A stretch of DNA of 10,793 nt from Anammoximicrobium sp032229885. Its GTDB lineage: Bacteria; Planctomycetota; Planctomycetia; Pirellulales; Pirellulaceae. Below are positions 1 to 6,779 of this stretch, piece by piece. Position numbers and translations under genes: made by a program. Within the stretch, counting starts at the first letter, position 1. Every line of letters begins with the position of its first letter. The stretch is taken from contig JAVYAJ010000176.1 of NCBI GenBank assembly GCA_032229885.1, positions 1 to 10,793 of the forward strand. The letters run 5' to 3'. The notes under the pieces were generated by a model, which ran no database searches, was not told the origin of the DNA, and saw only the letters and a list, made by a program, of their open reading frames with translations.

Positions 1-3000
1 CCGGTTCCTGCGCCCGCGATGATCAGCAAGGGCTCCATCCCGTGACAGGCGGCCGCCCGCTGCGCATCGTTCAAGTGGGCCAACAGCCCGGACGGCGGCT
101 GTTCTGGCGCGCCGGTGTCTGCGCGACCTTGCGGCTTGGCGGTGGCCGCGGGTTTGGCGGGTTTCGCTCGTTTCGCCGGTTTCTCCCCTGGCGGCGGTTC
201 GAGGTCGGTCGCGCGTTCGGACTTTCGCGGATCCGTCGCGGAACTGCGTCCGGCGGGCGCCGGCTTTCGCGGGCCGGCCGTGGGTTTCTGCTCGTCCGCG
301 GATGCGGACCGGCTTCCAGTGGTCGCCGCTTTCGCCTGCTGGTTGGCCTGGCGGTTGCGTCCGCCGCGCTGATAGCGACCGGCCGATTCGGCCGCGCACA
401 GCGCCGCGGGCTCGGGCTCGGCAATCTCGATCGTCACGCGCCGCAGGCTGACTGCGTAGGGCTGGACCATCCGGGCGGCGATCGGCGGCGTCAGGACGTC
501 GACGAACGATTCGGCGTCGATGGCGGTCTCGGTCGGGGCCAGTGCGGCAGCGGCGTCGGCCATTGCCGTCTCGACCATTGCTGTCTCGGCCATTGCCACG
601 TCGGTCATCGGTTCCTCGAGCATCGCGGTGTTCTCGATTGCGGCATCCGTCGTCTCGATACGGTTCGTCGCCACCCGATTCGTCGCCTCGCGATCGGTTG
701 TGTTTGGCCGTTCCCAACAGCGGCGTGTCCGATAGACGGTCGCGCGGACGCCGTCCTCGAGTTCGAACGTCGATTGCTCGCCCGTGTGCGATACGGCCTG
801 GACCAACTCGCGCATGAACGCCAGGCCGCGGCCGGCCTCGGGCAGCTCGAGCACCTGGGGCGGCGCATCCAGCAGCGGTCGCGGCAGACACACGACGCAC
901 TTGGCGCGGGCTCGCGTCACGGCGACGTTCAGTCGATTCAACCCGTAGATGAACTCGGCTTCCTGGGCGGCGAACTCGGGGTCCGACACGCCATAGCTGA
1001 CGACCACGGCGTCGGCCTCGCGTCCCTGGATCTTGTCGACCGTATCGACCAGCGGCGGCGCTTGCCAGCGCCGCTGGCGGCGCAGCTCGCGCTGGATCGC
1101 CCGGATCTGCGCGCGGTGCGGGCTGACCACGAACACGCCATCCCGGAAGAACGCCGCATCGTCCGCGAATAGGCTGCCGTCATGTTGTTGCAGCGTGCCG
1201 CGCAGCGCGGCCACCAACTGGGCCGCCAGCTCGGCCTCCGGCGGATTCTCGCGCGCGGCCCATACGCCGTCCAACACGACGAACACCAGAGGATAGGCCG
1301 GATCCAAACAGGCCTCGACCAGCGGATCCAGGCAGCGTTGCGCCAGCAAGTTCAAACGTCGGTCGGCCACGGCCGCACTATGGGGACGATAGGCCGAGCC
1401 GTACAACAGACCGGCCGCAAAGCTGGTCAGCACGTCGTTCATGCGGAAGTTCTCGGTCAGTTGTTCGAGCTGCGCCGCCGCGCGAGCGGGCGCAGGGCAG
1501 GGCGCCGCGGGGCAGGGCGCGGCAGGCCCGTCGGCCAGCGGCGGCCGACGGCCATCCGTCGGTTGGGACGAATGGGCGAGCGCCTCGAAAATCGAGCGGT
1601 GCAACGCCGGCTCGCCGGGTTCGGTCTCGGGATACACCCCGGCGATGATGGGCGGCAACTGGAGGTGGTCGCCGGCCAGCACCACGCGGCCCTCGCGGCC
1701 GGCCAAGGCGATGGGGACGGCCGCCTCCGGCACGCGCACCTGCGACGCCTCGTCGATCACGCACAGGTCGAACGGCGGCAGGCGATCGTACTGTTTCAAG
1801 CACGAGTAGACGGTCGCCCCTACGACCGCGCACGGGTGGGCGTCCAGCCACGCGCTCAGCTCGGCTTCGTCCACCGTCTCGATCCCATCGACGTGCCCGC
1901 CCTGCCAGATCTTGGCCTTGCCCACCCGCAGCTCGGGCGACGCGGCCGGACTTGCGTCGCGCCCCGCGGCGATCTTCGTCAGCAGATTCTCGATCGCGGC
2001 GTGGGTGAACGCGGTCACCAGCACGCGGAAAGGCCGCCCGGCGCGGGCGTGGGCGGCGCCGAGCGCCCGAATCATGGCCGCGAGAAAATGCGTCTTGCCC
2101 GTCCCCGGCGGACCCCAGATGGGCGTCACTCGCCGCTGGCAGATCTGGGCAAAGGCTTGCCGCTGGCTGGCGGTCAGCGCGAACGCGCCGATCCGTTCGA
2201 GCGCGTCGCGGCGGATCGGTTCGTCCAGCGGCTGGAGCTGGGCGATGGCCTGCGGATCGCCCAGCAGATCGCACAGCAAGGCATGGGTCGCGACGGGCCG
2301 CTCGCGCAAGAACTTGACCACGCCATCGGTCGTAAAGTCCGTAAACCGCGGATGCAGCAGGAACCGCTCGCCCGGCCGGGCCCGCGGGCCGTCGAAGCCG
2401 CGGCAGTAGTCGAGCGTCAATGTCGTGGGCGCGTCCAGCGGGTCGCGCTCGATCGCGGCGACGCCAACCAGCGCCAGCTCGGCCTGCTGGCGTTGCCACA
2501 ACCGTGCGCGGCAGGCATAGTCGCGAAACTCGAGCTGCGCCTGGCGGCCCGCGGCGTCGTCGCGGACCAACAGCCATTCGGGATAGCCGCCGGCGTCGAT
2601 CTCCATCGCGCCGGCGACGATCCGAAATCGGTCGTCGCCCAGGGCCTCGAGTTCCAGCGCCTTGCCCAACAGCAATTGGACCGCGCGCGGCTCGCAGCGC
2701 ATGTTTCGCACGTCCAGGCACCGCAGCAGGCTTTCGTAACGGGCAAAGAACGCCAGCCGGGACAGGCGCGAATCGGCGAACTCCTCCCGCGCCGGCAGTG
2801 TGAACTTGGCGGACCAGGTGAAGATCGCCGGCGCGGCCGTCTGACGCAGGCTCTGCAGCAGCGACCGGCCGGCCTGAAGCCTGGCGGCGGCCTGGCGGAT
2901 GATCTCGTCCAACAGCTCCGGCTGGCCGCGTCGCCAGGCGGCGTGAATCGGCTCGGCCCGCATCTCCGCCCCCAGCGGAAAGTCGAAATACTCGTTCCGC

Positions 3001-4583
3001 CGCAGCGCGCTGCGGCTGCCCAGCGCAATCAGCGCCTCGGGCAGCGTGTAATCCACCTCGACCGGCAGGGCGAGCACCTGGCTCAGCGCATCCAACAAAA
3101 CGACCAGCGGAAACGGCACCTCGCGATCCGGATGCTCGTCCGCCGCCATCAGCTCGGGCGCCTGGAAATGGAACAGCAGCGTCATGGCCTGTTCGGACAG
3201 CTCGGGATCGCGCAGCGACTCGAGCAGCCAAGCGACGATCAGCGCGCGTTCCTGTTCCGACAGCACATACGCCTGCAGGCTCAACTGCTCGTTCCACGGC
3301 CGATCGCGATTGTACCGATCGACCTGAACGATCACGTCGTGCAGCAACCGCACCCACCCGCGGCGCACCGCGTCTACGTCGTCCGGCCGCGCCGCCACGG
3401 CCACCCACGGCCGCGAGCGCGCCCGATCGAACAGCGCGGCGCACACCTCGTCGGAAAAGACGGCTTGGCGCAGGTCCTGGCGGGCCGTCACGTACATCCC
3501 AGCCAGGTAGATCGACTCGCCCAGCGGCTCTTGCTGCAGCGTCAGGAACAGGCCGATGTTCTCGCCGCGCGACAGCGTCGGCGACGACGCCCCGTGCAGT
3601 TGTGGGCGGCGCTCGGACAGCGCGGCGACCTGCTGCGCCAGCCGCGGCCGCCCCCCGGCGAGCGACGCGCAGCGATCGAGCGTCTCGTCCGCCTCGGGCC
3701 GCTGCAGGAACTCGCCCAGCTCGGCCGTGGTGCGCACGCCGGCCCGCTCGGTCAGGAATCGCTTGCCCCACGAACTGAGCCGCGGCAGTCGCGACAGGTC
3801 GTCCGCCCGCTGCATCTCGCCCCAGCAGTGGCGAAAGAACTCGCACCATTCGCAGCGGGCGCGCACGTGCCACCGCGCGGCCTCGGGCGCGGCCCGCAAG
3901 ATCCGGACCAGATCCTGCCGCAGAAAGGCCTCGACGTGCGGCCGCAGATCGTCCAACGCGAACGGCGTCGGTTCGTCGTGCTGGCCCAGCCACACCGCGC
4001 CCGTGGTCAGATCGACGCGGACGTCGTCCACGTGCCGATCAGCGAGCACCGCGTCCAGTTCCAACGCGTATAACAGGACCTGCACGCGGTGCGTCATCTG
4101 CAACGCCTCACCGCGTTTGACGTCGATCATCCGCAACACGCGCCGTCCGTCGTCGCCGCGCAGCACGGCGATCAGATCCGGGTGGTTGTCGCTGATGGCA
4201 ACCAACCGCGAGTCGATCCCGTAGCGATCGTAGAACGCCTGCGGCAGCCGCAGCGTCGGCTGGTAGATCATCGCGTCGGGCGGCGCCGTGCGCAGCAGGG
4301 CCAGCGTCTGCTGCCAATCGAAACGCCGCGCGTGGCGCGGTCCGTCGCCGGGCGCCACCAGCACGTCGCCCCGCGGATGGCGGTCCAGGATGGTCTCTTC
4401 CCAAGCGTGTCCGCTGTCCAGCAGGGCCCGGATCAGCGGGCTGTGATCGAACGCGACCTCCGGCAATCCTTCCTTCGTGCGCCGCTCGGGGCCGGCCGAC
4501 AGAAAACGAAAGAAGCGTTCACAGTCGTGAAAAAAATACCGGGCGATCGCCGAAGGGCTGGTGCGAAAAGGCGCGTCGGCCAT
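1..4583 (-). CDS. Fused Fe-S RecB/Cas4-like nuclease, DNA2-like SF1 helicase and UvrD-type helicase N-terminus (partial, runs off left edge)
   Basis: The ATG at 4583 follows AAGGA by 8 nt, and the frame stays open to base 1 (1527 full codons). Residues 1-260 are a PD-(D/E)XK nuclease: D136, D154-x-K156 and Q168xxxY172, with a Cas4/AddB-style iron-sulfur set of C21 plus C244-x2-C247-x5-C253. Residues about 270-780 are poorly recognised; 341-353 may be a decayed RNase-H-like strand. Residues 800-1240 form a complete SF1 helicase: LTASQRQAF 803, GPPGTGKT 824-831, IDEAS 943-947, GDHLQLPP 971, LTENFRMN 1042, DKIQGRE 1183, NVAVTRAR 1219. This layout matches TM0106-family RecB-like nuclease-helicases. 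Residues about 1290-1500 are low-complexity linker with a Lys/Ala/Pro-rich end. From 1504, LNDAQRAA and then LLIIAGAGTG are the Q-motif and Walker A of UvrD/PcrA. The likely role is DNA end processing or repair (inferred). The domain calls are firm; the fusion rests on the absence of any stop in the frame. Confidence 0.9.
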   Translation of the reverse strand, partial: MADAPFRTSPSAIARYFFHDCERFFRFLSAGPERRTKEGLPEVAFDHSPLIRALLDSGHAWEETILDRHPRGDVLVAPGDGPRHARRFDWQQTLALLRTAPPDAMIYQPTLRLPQAFYDRYGIDSRLVAISDNHPDLIAVLRGDDGRRVLRMIDVKRGEALQMTHRVQVLLYALELDAVLADRHVDDVRVDLTTGAVWLGQHDEPTPFALDDLRPHVEAFLRQDLVRILRAAPEAARWHVRARCEWCEFFRHCWGEMQRADDLSRLPRLSSWGKRFLTERAGVRTTAELGEFLQRPEADETLDRCASLAGGRPRLAQQVAALSERRPQLHGASSPTLSRGENIGLFLTLQQEPLGESIYLAGMYVTARQDLRQAVFSDEVCAALFDRARSRPWVAVAARPDDVDAVRRGWVRLLHDVIVQVDRYNRDRPWNEQLSLQAYVLSEQERALIVAWLLESLRDPELSEQAMTLLFHFQAPELMAADEHPDREVPFPLVVLLDALSQVLALPVEVDYTLPEALIALGSRSALRRNEYFDFPLGAEMRAEPIHAAWRRGQPELLDEIIRQAAARLQAGRSLLQSLRQTAAPAIFTWSAKFTLPAREEFADSRLSRLAFFARYESLLRCLDVRNMRCEPRAVQLLLGKALELEALGDDRFRIVAGAMEIDAGGYPEWLLVRDDAAGRQAQLEFRDYACRARLWQRQQAELALVGVAAIERDPLDAPTTLTLDYCRGFDGPRARPGERFLLHPRFTDFTTDGVVKFLRERPVATHALLCDLLGDPQAIAQLQPLDEPIRRDALERIGAFALTASQRQAFAQICQRRVTPIWGPPGTGKTHFLAAMIRALGAAHARAGRPFRVLVTAFTHAAIENLLTKIAAGRDASPAASPELRVGKAKIWQGGHVDGIETVDEAELSAWLDAHPCAVVGATVYSCLKQYDRLPPFDLCVIDEASQVRVPEAAVPIALAGREGRVVLAGDHLQLPPIIAGVYPETEPGEPALHRSIFEALAHSSQPTDGRRPPLADGPAAPCPAAPCPAPARAAAQLEQLTENFRMNDVLTSFAAGLLYGSAYRPHSAAVADRRLNLLAQRCLDPLVEACLDPAYPLVFVVLDGVWAARENPPEAELAAQLVAALRGTLQQHDGSLFADDAAFFRDGVFVVSPHRAQIRAIQRELRRQRRWQAPPLVDTVDKIQGREADAVVVSYGVSDPEFAAQEAEFIYGLNRLNVAVTRARAKCVVCLPRPLLDAPPQVLELPEAGRGLAFMRELVQAVSHTGEQSTFELEDGVRATVYRTRRCWERPNTTDREATNRVATNRIETTDAAIENTAMLEEPMTDVAMAETAMVETAMADAAAALAPTETAIDAESFVDVLTPPIAARMVQPYAVSLRRVTIEIAEPEPAALCAAESAGRYQRGGRNRQANQQAKAATTGSRSASADEQKPTAGPRKPAPAGRSSATDPRKSERATDLEPPPGEKPAKRAKPAKPAATAKPQGRADTGAPEQPPSGLLAHLNDAQRAAACHGMEPLLIIAGAGT
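552..689 (-). repeat. Degenerate 15-bp (pentapeptide) repeats in the helicase linker
   Basis: On the minus strand, three near-identical 15-mers lie head to tail at 596-582, 581-567 and 566-552: GCAATGGCCGAGACA, GCAATGGTCGAGACG, GCAATGGCCGACGCC. They encode AMAET, AMVET and AMADA. Two further 15-bp units at 689-660 encode EATNR and VATNR. The segment between them (IETTD, AAIEN, TAMLE, EPMTD) roughly keeps the five-residue period. The array lies in frame, inside the low-complexity spacer joining the two helicase parts. It probably serves as flexible linker that grows and shrinks by slippage. Confidence 0.7.
1495..1520 (-). repeat. Short 15-bp-period tandem repeat within the helicase gene
   Basis: The 11-mer gggcagggcgc (plus strand) occurs at 1495-1505 and again at 1510-1520. 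On the coding strand it encodes an Ala/Pro/Cys stretch, PAAPCPAAPCPAPA. It lies between helicase motif III (GDHLQLPP) and motif IV (LTENFRMN), so it is a small in-frame surface-loop insertion rather than an intergenic element. Confidence 0.6.
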
Positions 4584-4591
4584 GACGGGGA

Positions 4592-4596
4592 TCCTT
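4592..4596 (-). promoter_or_regulatory. Shine-Dalgarno site of the nuclease-helicase gene
   Basis: AAGGA on the minus strand is 8 nt before the ATG at 4583. It sets the start just ahead of the conserved N-terminal nuclease segment containing C21. Confidence 0.6.
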
Positions 4597-4685
4597 GTGT
4601 CCGTACGGGTGTGCGCCGCCCGCGCCGCGAGTTCGGGGCGCAGGCGACGCAAACAGCAGATACAGCGCGAGTTGCGCGCAGACTC

Positions 4686-4714
4686 ATTCTAAGGGGTCCA
4701 AGCCGCCGTGGAAA
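4686..4714 (-). promoter_or_regulatory. Candidate sigma70-type promoter for the nuclease-helicase gene
   Basis: On the minus strand, TTTCCA (4714-4709, four of six matches to TTGACA) is followed after exactly 17 bp by TAGAAT (4691-4686, five of six matches to TATAAT). This would start transcription near 4679 and leave a leader of about 95 nt before the ATG at 4583. Nothing else in the 372-bp gap looks as good on this strand. It is a consensus match only. Confidence 0.4.
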
Positions 4715-4955
4715 AGGGCGATCCGCCGGCGGAACCGCAAAAAAAACGCGGGATTCTTCCCAAATTCCAGTCCGTGCGGATCGCGTTCGTACACGCGGTG
4801 CGGGCGGCCGCCTCCGCTGCGCAGGGGGATTCGTGGCTGCGGCATCCTGCCCCCGTTCCCCCACTGCCCGCGGCGTCGCGTGCGCTGGGCGGATTCGGTT
4901 TGGCGGGCGGCTCGCTCGGCTTGCCAGTCCCGGCGGGCTGCGTCACAATGCCCGC

Positions 4956-5756
4956 ATGAGCAGTACCCCCCAGCGCGTCACCGTTCCGGCTCTTCAGGCC
5001 ATGAAGGCCCGCGGGCAGAAGATCTGCGTGCTGACCGCCTACGACTATCCGACGGCTCGGATGCTGGACGAGGCCGGCGTGGACGTCATCCTGGTGGGCG
5101 ACAGCCTGTCGATGGTCGTCCAGGGCCGCGAGACGACGCTGCCCGTCACGTTGGACGAGATGATCTACCACGCCGAGATCGTCGGCCGGGCCGTCGAGCG
5201 GGCGATGGTCGTGGTGGACTTGCCGTTCCCGACCGGTTCCATCGGTACCCACAAGGCGGTCGAGGCGGCGGCGCAGATCCTGAAACAGGCTCGCTGCCAG
5301 GCGGTGAAGCTCGAGGGCGGCGTCGAACAGGCCGAGGTCATCGCCGCGCTGTCGTCGGCCGGCATCCCCGTGATGGGCCACGTCGGGCTGCGACCGCAGA
5401 ACGTCCATCGGATGGGCGGCTACAAGGTTCAGCGGGACGAGCTTCGGCTGAAGCAAGACGCGCAGGCCGCGGCGCAATCGGGCGCGTTCGGGCTGGTCCT
5501 CGAGTGCATTCCCGCCGGGCTGGCCGCCGAGATCACGGCGGCGCTCGAGATCCCCACGATCGGCATCGGCGCGGGATCGGACTGCGACGGACAAGTCCTG
5601 GTGATTCACGATCTGCTGGGCGTCACGCCGCTGCCGCTGCCGCGATTTGTCAAGCGGTACGCCAACCTGCGGGAGACGATCTCGCAGGCCGTCCAACAGT
5701 TCTGCGACGAAGTTCGCGGCGGCCAGTTTCCCGGCCGCGAGCAAGAGTTCCATTGA
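4956..5756 (+). CDS. panB: 3-methyl-2-oxobutanoate hydroxymethyltransferase (ketopantoate hydroxymethyltransferase)
   Basis: PanB transfers a hydroxymethyl group from 5,10-methylene-tetrahydrofolate to alpha-ketoisovalerate to make ketopantoate, the first committed step of pantothenate and CoA synthesis in the cytoplasm. The 266-residue product has the usual family length and all the landmark motifs: TAYDYPTA (27-34), GDS with metal ligand D49, VDLPF with D88, KLEGG with E120, MGHVGLRPQ (140-148) and ECIP with the expected catalytic E183. The ATG at 4956 gives the normal N-terminus (an MSSTPQRVTVPALQAMK-type start), although no clear Shine-Dalgarno precedes it. The next gene starts 88 bp downstream on the same strand. 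No panC or panD is seen nearby, so pantothenate genes appear dispersed here. Confidence 0.97.
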   Translation: MSSTPQRVTVPALQAMKARGQKICVLTAYDYPTARMLDEAGVDVILVGDSLSMVVQGRETTLPVTLDEMIYHAEIVGRAVERAMVVVDLPFPTGSIGTHKAVEAAAQILKQARCQAVKLEGGVEQAEVIAALSSAGIPVMGHVGLRPQNVHRMGGYKVQRDELRLKQDAQAAAQSGAFGLVLECIPAGLAAEITAALEIPTIGIGAGSDCDGQVLVIHDLLGVTPLPLPRFVKRYANLRETISQAVQQFCDEVRGGQFPGREQEFH

Positions 5757-5804
5757 CGCGAGCCATCCCGTGACGAAGACGAATCACGACGAGTCGGGGC
5801 TCGC

Positions 5805-5834
5805 CGAGACGAATCGAGACGAATCGAGTCGAAG
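5805..5834 (+). repeat. 10-bp tandem repeat before the NYN-LOTUS gene
   Basis: CGAGACGAAT occurs twice in tandem (5805-5814, 5815-5824), followed by the degenerate copy CGAGTCGAAG (5825-5834). More loosely related gacga/gagtc words extend upstream to about 5771. The array ends directly at the Shine-Dalgarno site of the downstream gene, so it forms the end of that gene's leader. Confidence 0.65.
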
Positions 5835-5839
5835 AGAGG
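5834..5839 (+). promoter_or_regulatory. Shine-Dalgarno site deciding the NYN-LOTUS start
   Basis: GAGAGG lies 5 nt before the ATG at 5845. The frame is open upstream to 5647, inside panB, but only the 5845 start has a ribosome site and places the conserved FVDFENL strand at residues 10-16. Confidence 0.65.
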
Positions 5840-5844
5840 CATTG

Positions 5845-6618
5845 ATGCTTGACGAACCATTGATTGGCGTGTTCGTGGATTTCGAGAACTTGGCGCTGGG
5901 TGTGCGCGACATGAAAGCCGGCAAGTTCCAGATCCAACTGGTGCTGAAACGGCTGTTGGAAAAGGGCCGGATCGTCTTCAAACGGGCGTACTGCGATTGG
6001 CGGCATTACGAAGACGCCGTGCGCGAGTTTCACGCCCAGGGCATCGAGCTGATCGACATCCCGCAGACCAAGATGAGCGGCAAGAACAGCGCGGACATCC
6101 GCATGGTCGTCGATGCGATGGATCTGTGTTATTCGAAGAGCCACATCGACACGTTCGCCCTGTTGTCCGGCGACAGCGACTTCTCGCCGCTGGTGTCCAA
6201 GCTCAAGGAGAACCATCGCCGCGTGATCGGCTGTGGCGTCAAGAGTTCGACGTCGGACCTGCTGATCGCCAACTGTGACGAGTTCATCTATTACGATGAC
6301 CTGGTGCGGACGGCGAAAAAGACAGCCAAACCGGCCAGAAAGGAAAAGCCGGATGCCGACAAGAGCGAGGACGAGAAACGACAAGAGGCCTTCGAACGCG
6401 TGCTCGAGGTCGCCCATTCCGTCGAGCAGGACTACGACCCGCTATGGGGCTCGACGCTGAAACAGGCCATCCGCCGTGTGCACCCCGGATTCAACGAAGG
6501 GTACTACGGCTACCGCAGCTTCTCGGATCTGTTGGAGGCCATCCACGACAAAGGGCTGTTGGCCCTGGATTGGGACGACAGCCGCGGCAACTACAAAGTC
6601 CGCCTGCGCCGTTCGTAG
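5845..6618 (+). CDS. NYN-domain putative RNase with C-terminal LOTUS/OST-HTH domain (LabA/DUF88-like)
   Basis: The 257-residue product has a NYN (PIN-like) nuclease fold at residues 5-150: VFVDFENL with D12, NSADIRMVVDAMD with D84 and D90, and LLSGDSDFSPLV with D110 and D112. These are the acidic metal-binding positions expected of an active RNase. A charged Lys/Glu-rich linker (about 153-178) leads to DPLWGSTLKQAIRR and GYYGYRSFSDLLEAI (about 190-257), which fit the LOTUS/OST-HTH fold, known to bind RNA or partner proteins. NYN-LOTUS combinations are found in bacteria, but most have no defined substrate. It is likely cytoplasmic, with no signal peptide. It sits 88 bp after panB, with a strong Shine-Dalgarno site and a short tandem repeat in its leader. 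Structured-RNA cleavage or turnover is inferred; the target is unknown. Confidence 0.9.
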   Translation: MLDEPLIGVFVDFENLALGVRDMKAGKFQIQLVLKRLLEKGRIVFKRAYCDWRHYEDAVREFHAQGIELIDIPQTKMSGKNSADIRMVVDAMDLCYSKSHIDTFALLSGDSDFSPLVSKLKENHRRVIGCGVKSSTSDLLIANCDEFIYYDDLVRTAKKTAKPARKEKPDADKSEDEKRQEAFERVLEVAHSVEQDYDPLWGSTLKQAIRRVHPGFNEGYYGYRSFSDLLEAIHDKGLLALDWDDSRGNYKVRLRRS

Positions 6619-6660
6619 CCCTCGCGGCGGCCACGCGTGGAGCGTAGCTTTCGAAGCCCG

Positions 6661-6736
6661 TGCCGCGTGGCGGCAAGGACGCGCTTGGCCGCGCCCGTCG
6701 TTCGTCGTGCCGCCTTTGGGGCGGCGCCGTTTGGTT
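6661..6736 (+). terminator. Two small hairpins after the NYN-LOTUS gene, weak terminator candidates
   Basis: TGCCGC-GTG-GCGGCA (6661-6675) is a perfect 6-bp stem with a 3-base loop. GCCGCC-TTTGG-GGCGGC (6709-6725) is a perfect 6-bp stem followed by gccgtttggtt, which is only mildly T-rich. They lie in the 161-bp gap before the dehydrogenase. Without a real U-tract, intrinsic termination is uncertain, and such stems are common at this base composition. Confidence 0.25.
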
Positions 6737-6779
6737 GCGGCCCAGCGCAGCGACAACGGATGAACGGAGCGCGATACAG

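Larger units (their letters stand above)
4584..4955. other. Intergenic region between divergent nuclease-helicase and panB
   Basis: This 372-bp gap separates two genes transcribed away from each other. It holds the candidate minus-strand promoter and Shine-Dalgarno site listed separately, an 8-base A-run at 4739-4746 and a small CCGCCGGCGG palindrome just before it. I found no convincing plus-strand promoter for panB and no riboswitch or RNA gene. A reading frame at 4708-4959 overlaps the panB start, but its protein is Ala/Pro/Gly-rich and featureless, so I do not call it. Confidence 0.6.

Noticed and set aside
1378..3993. 871-codon minus-strand frame offset from the nuclease-helicase frame
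   Set aside because: The product is Ala/Arg/Gly-rich with no motif and lies wholly within the confirmed frame; it is a GC-driven shadow.
1182..4073. 963-codon open frame on the plus strand, opposite the nuclease-helicase gene
   Set aside because: Its product is Arg/Gln/Gly-rich, low in complexity and shows no motif. It is antisense to a frame with a full set of nuclease and helicase motifs. Long antisense frames are expected at this GC content.
3823..4583. Cas4 of a CRISPR adaptation module
   Set aside because: The motif set is Cas4-like, but the domain is fused to an SF1 helicase and no cas1, cas2 or repeat array is present.
4733..4746. Palindrome CCGCCGGCGG plus A-run as a terminator
   Set aside because: The A-run would be a U-tract only on the minus strand, where it comes before the stem rather than after it, and no gene ends there.
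4708..4959. 83-codon plus-strand frame ending in an ATGA overlap with panB
   Set aside because: The overlap looks like translational coupling, but the product is Ala/Pro/Gly-rich without domain or helix pattern, and its ATG has no Shine-Dalgarno. It overlaps the promoter region of the divergent gene.
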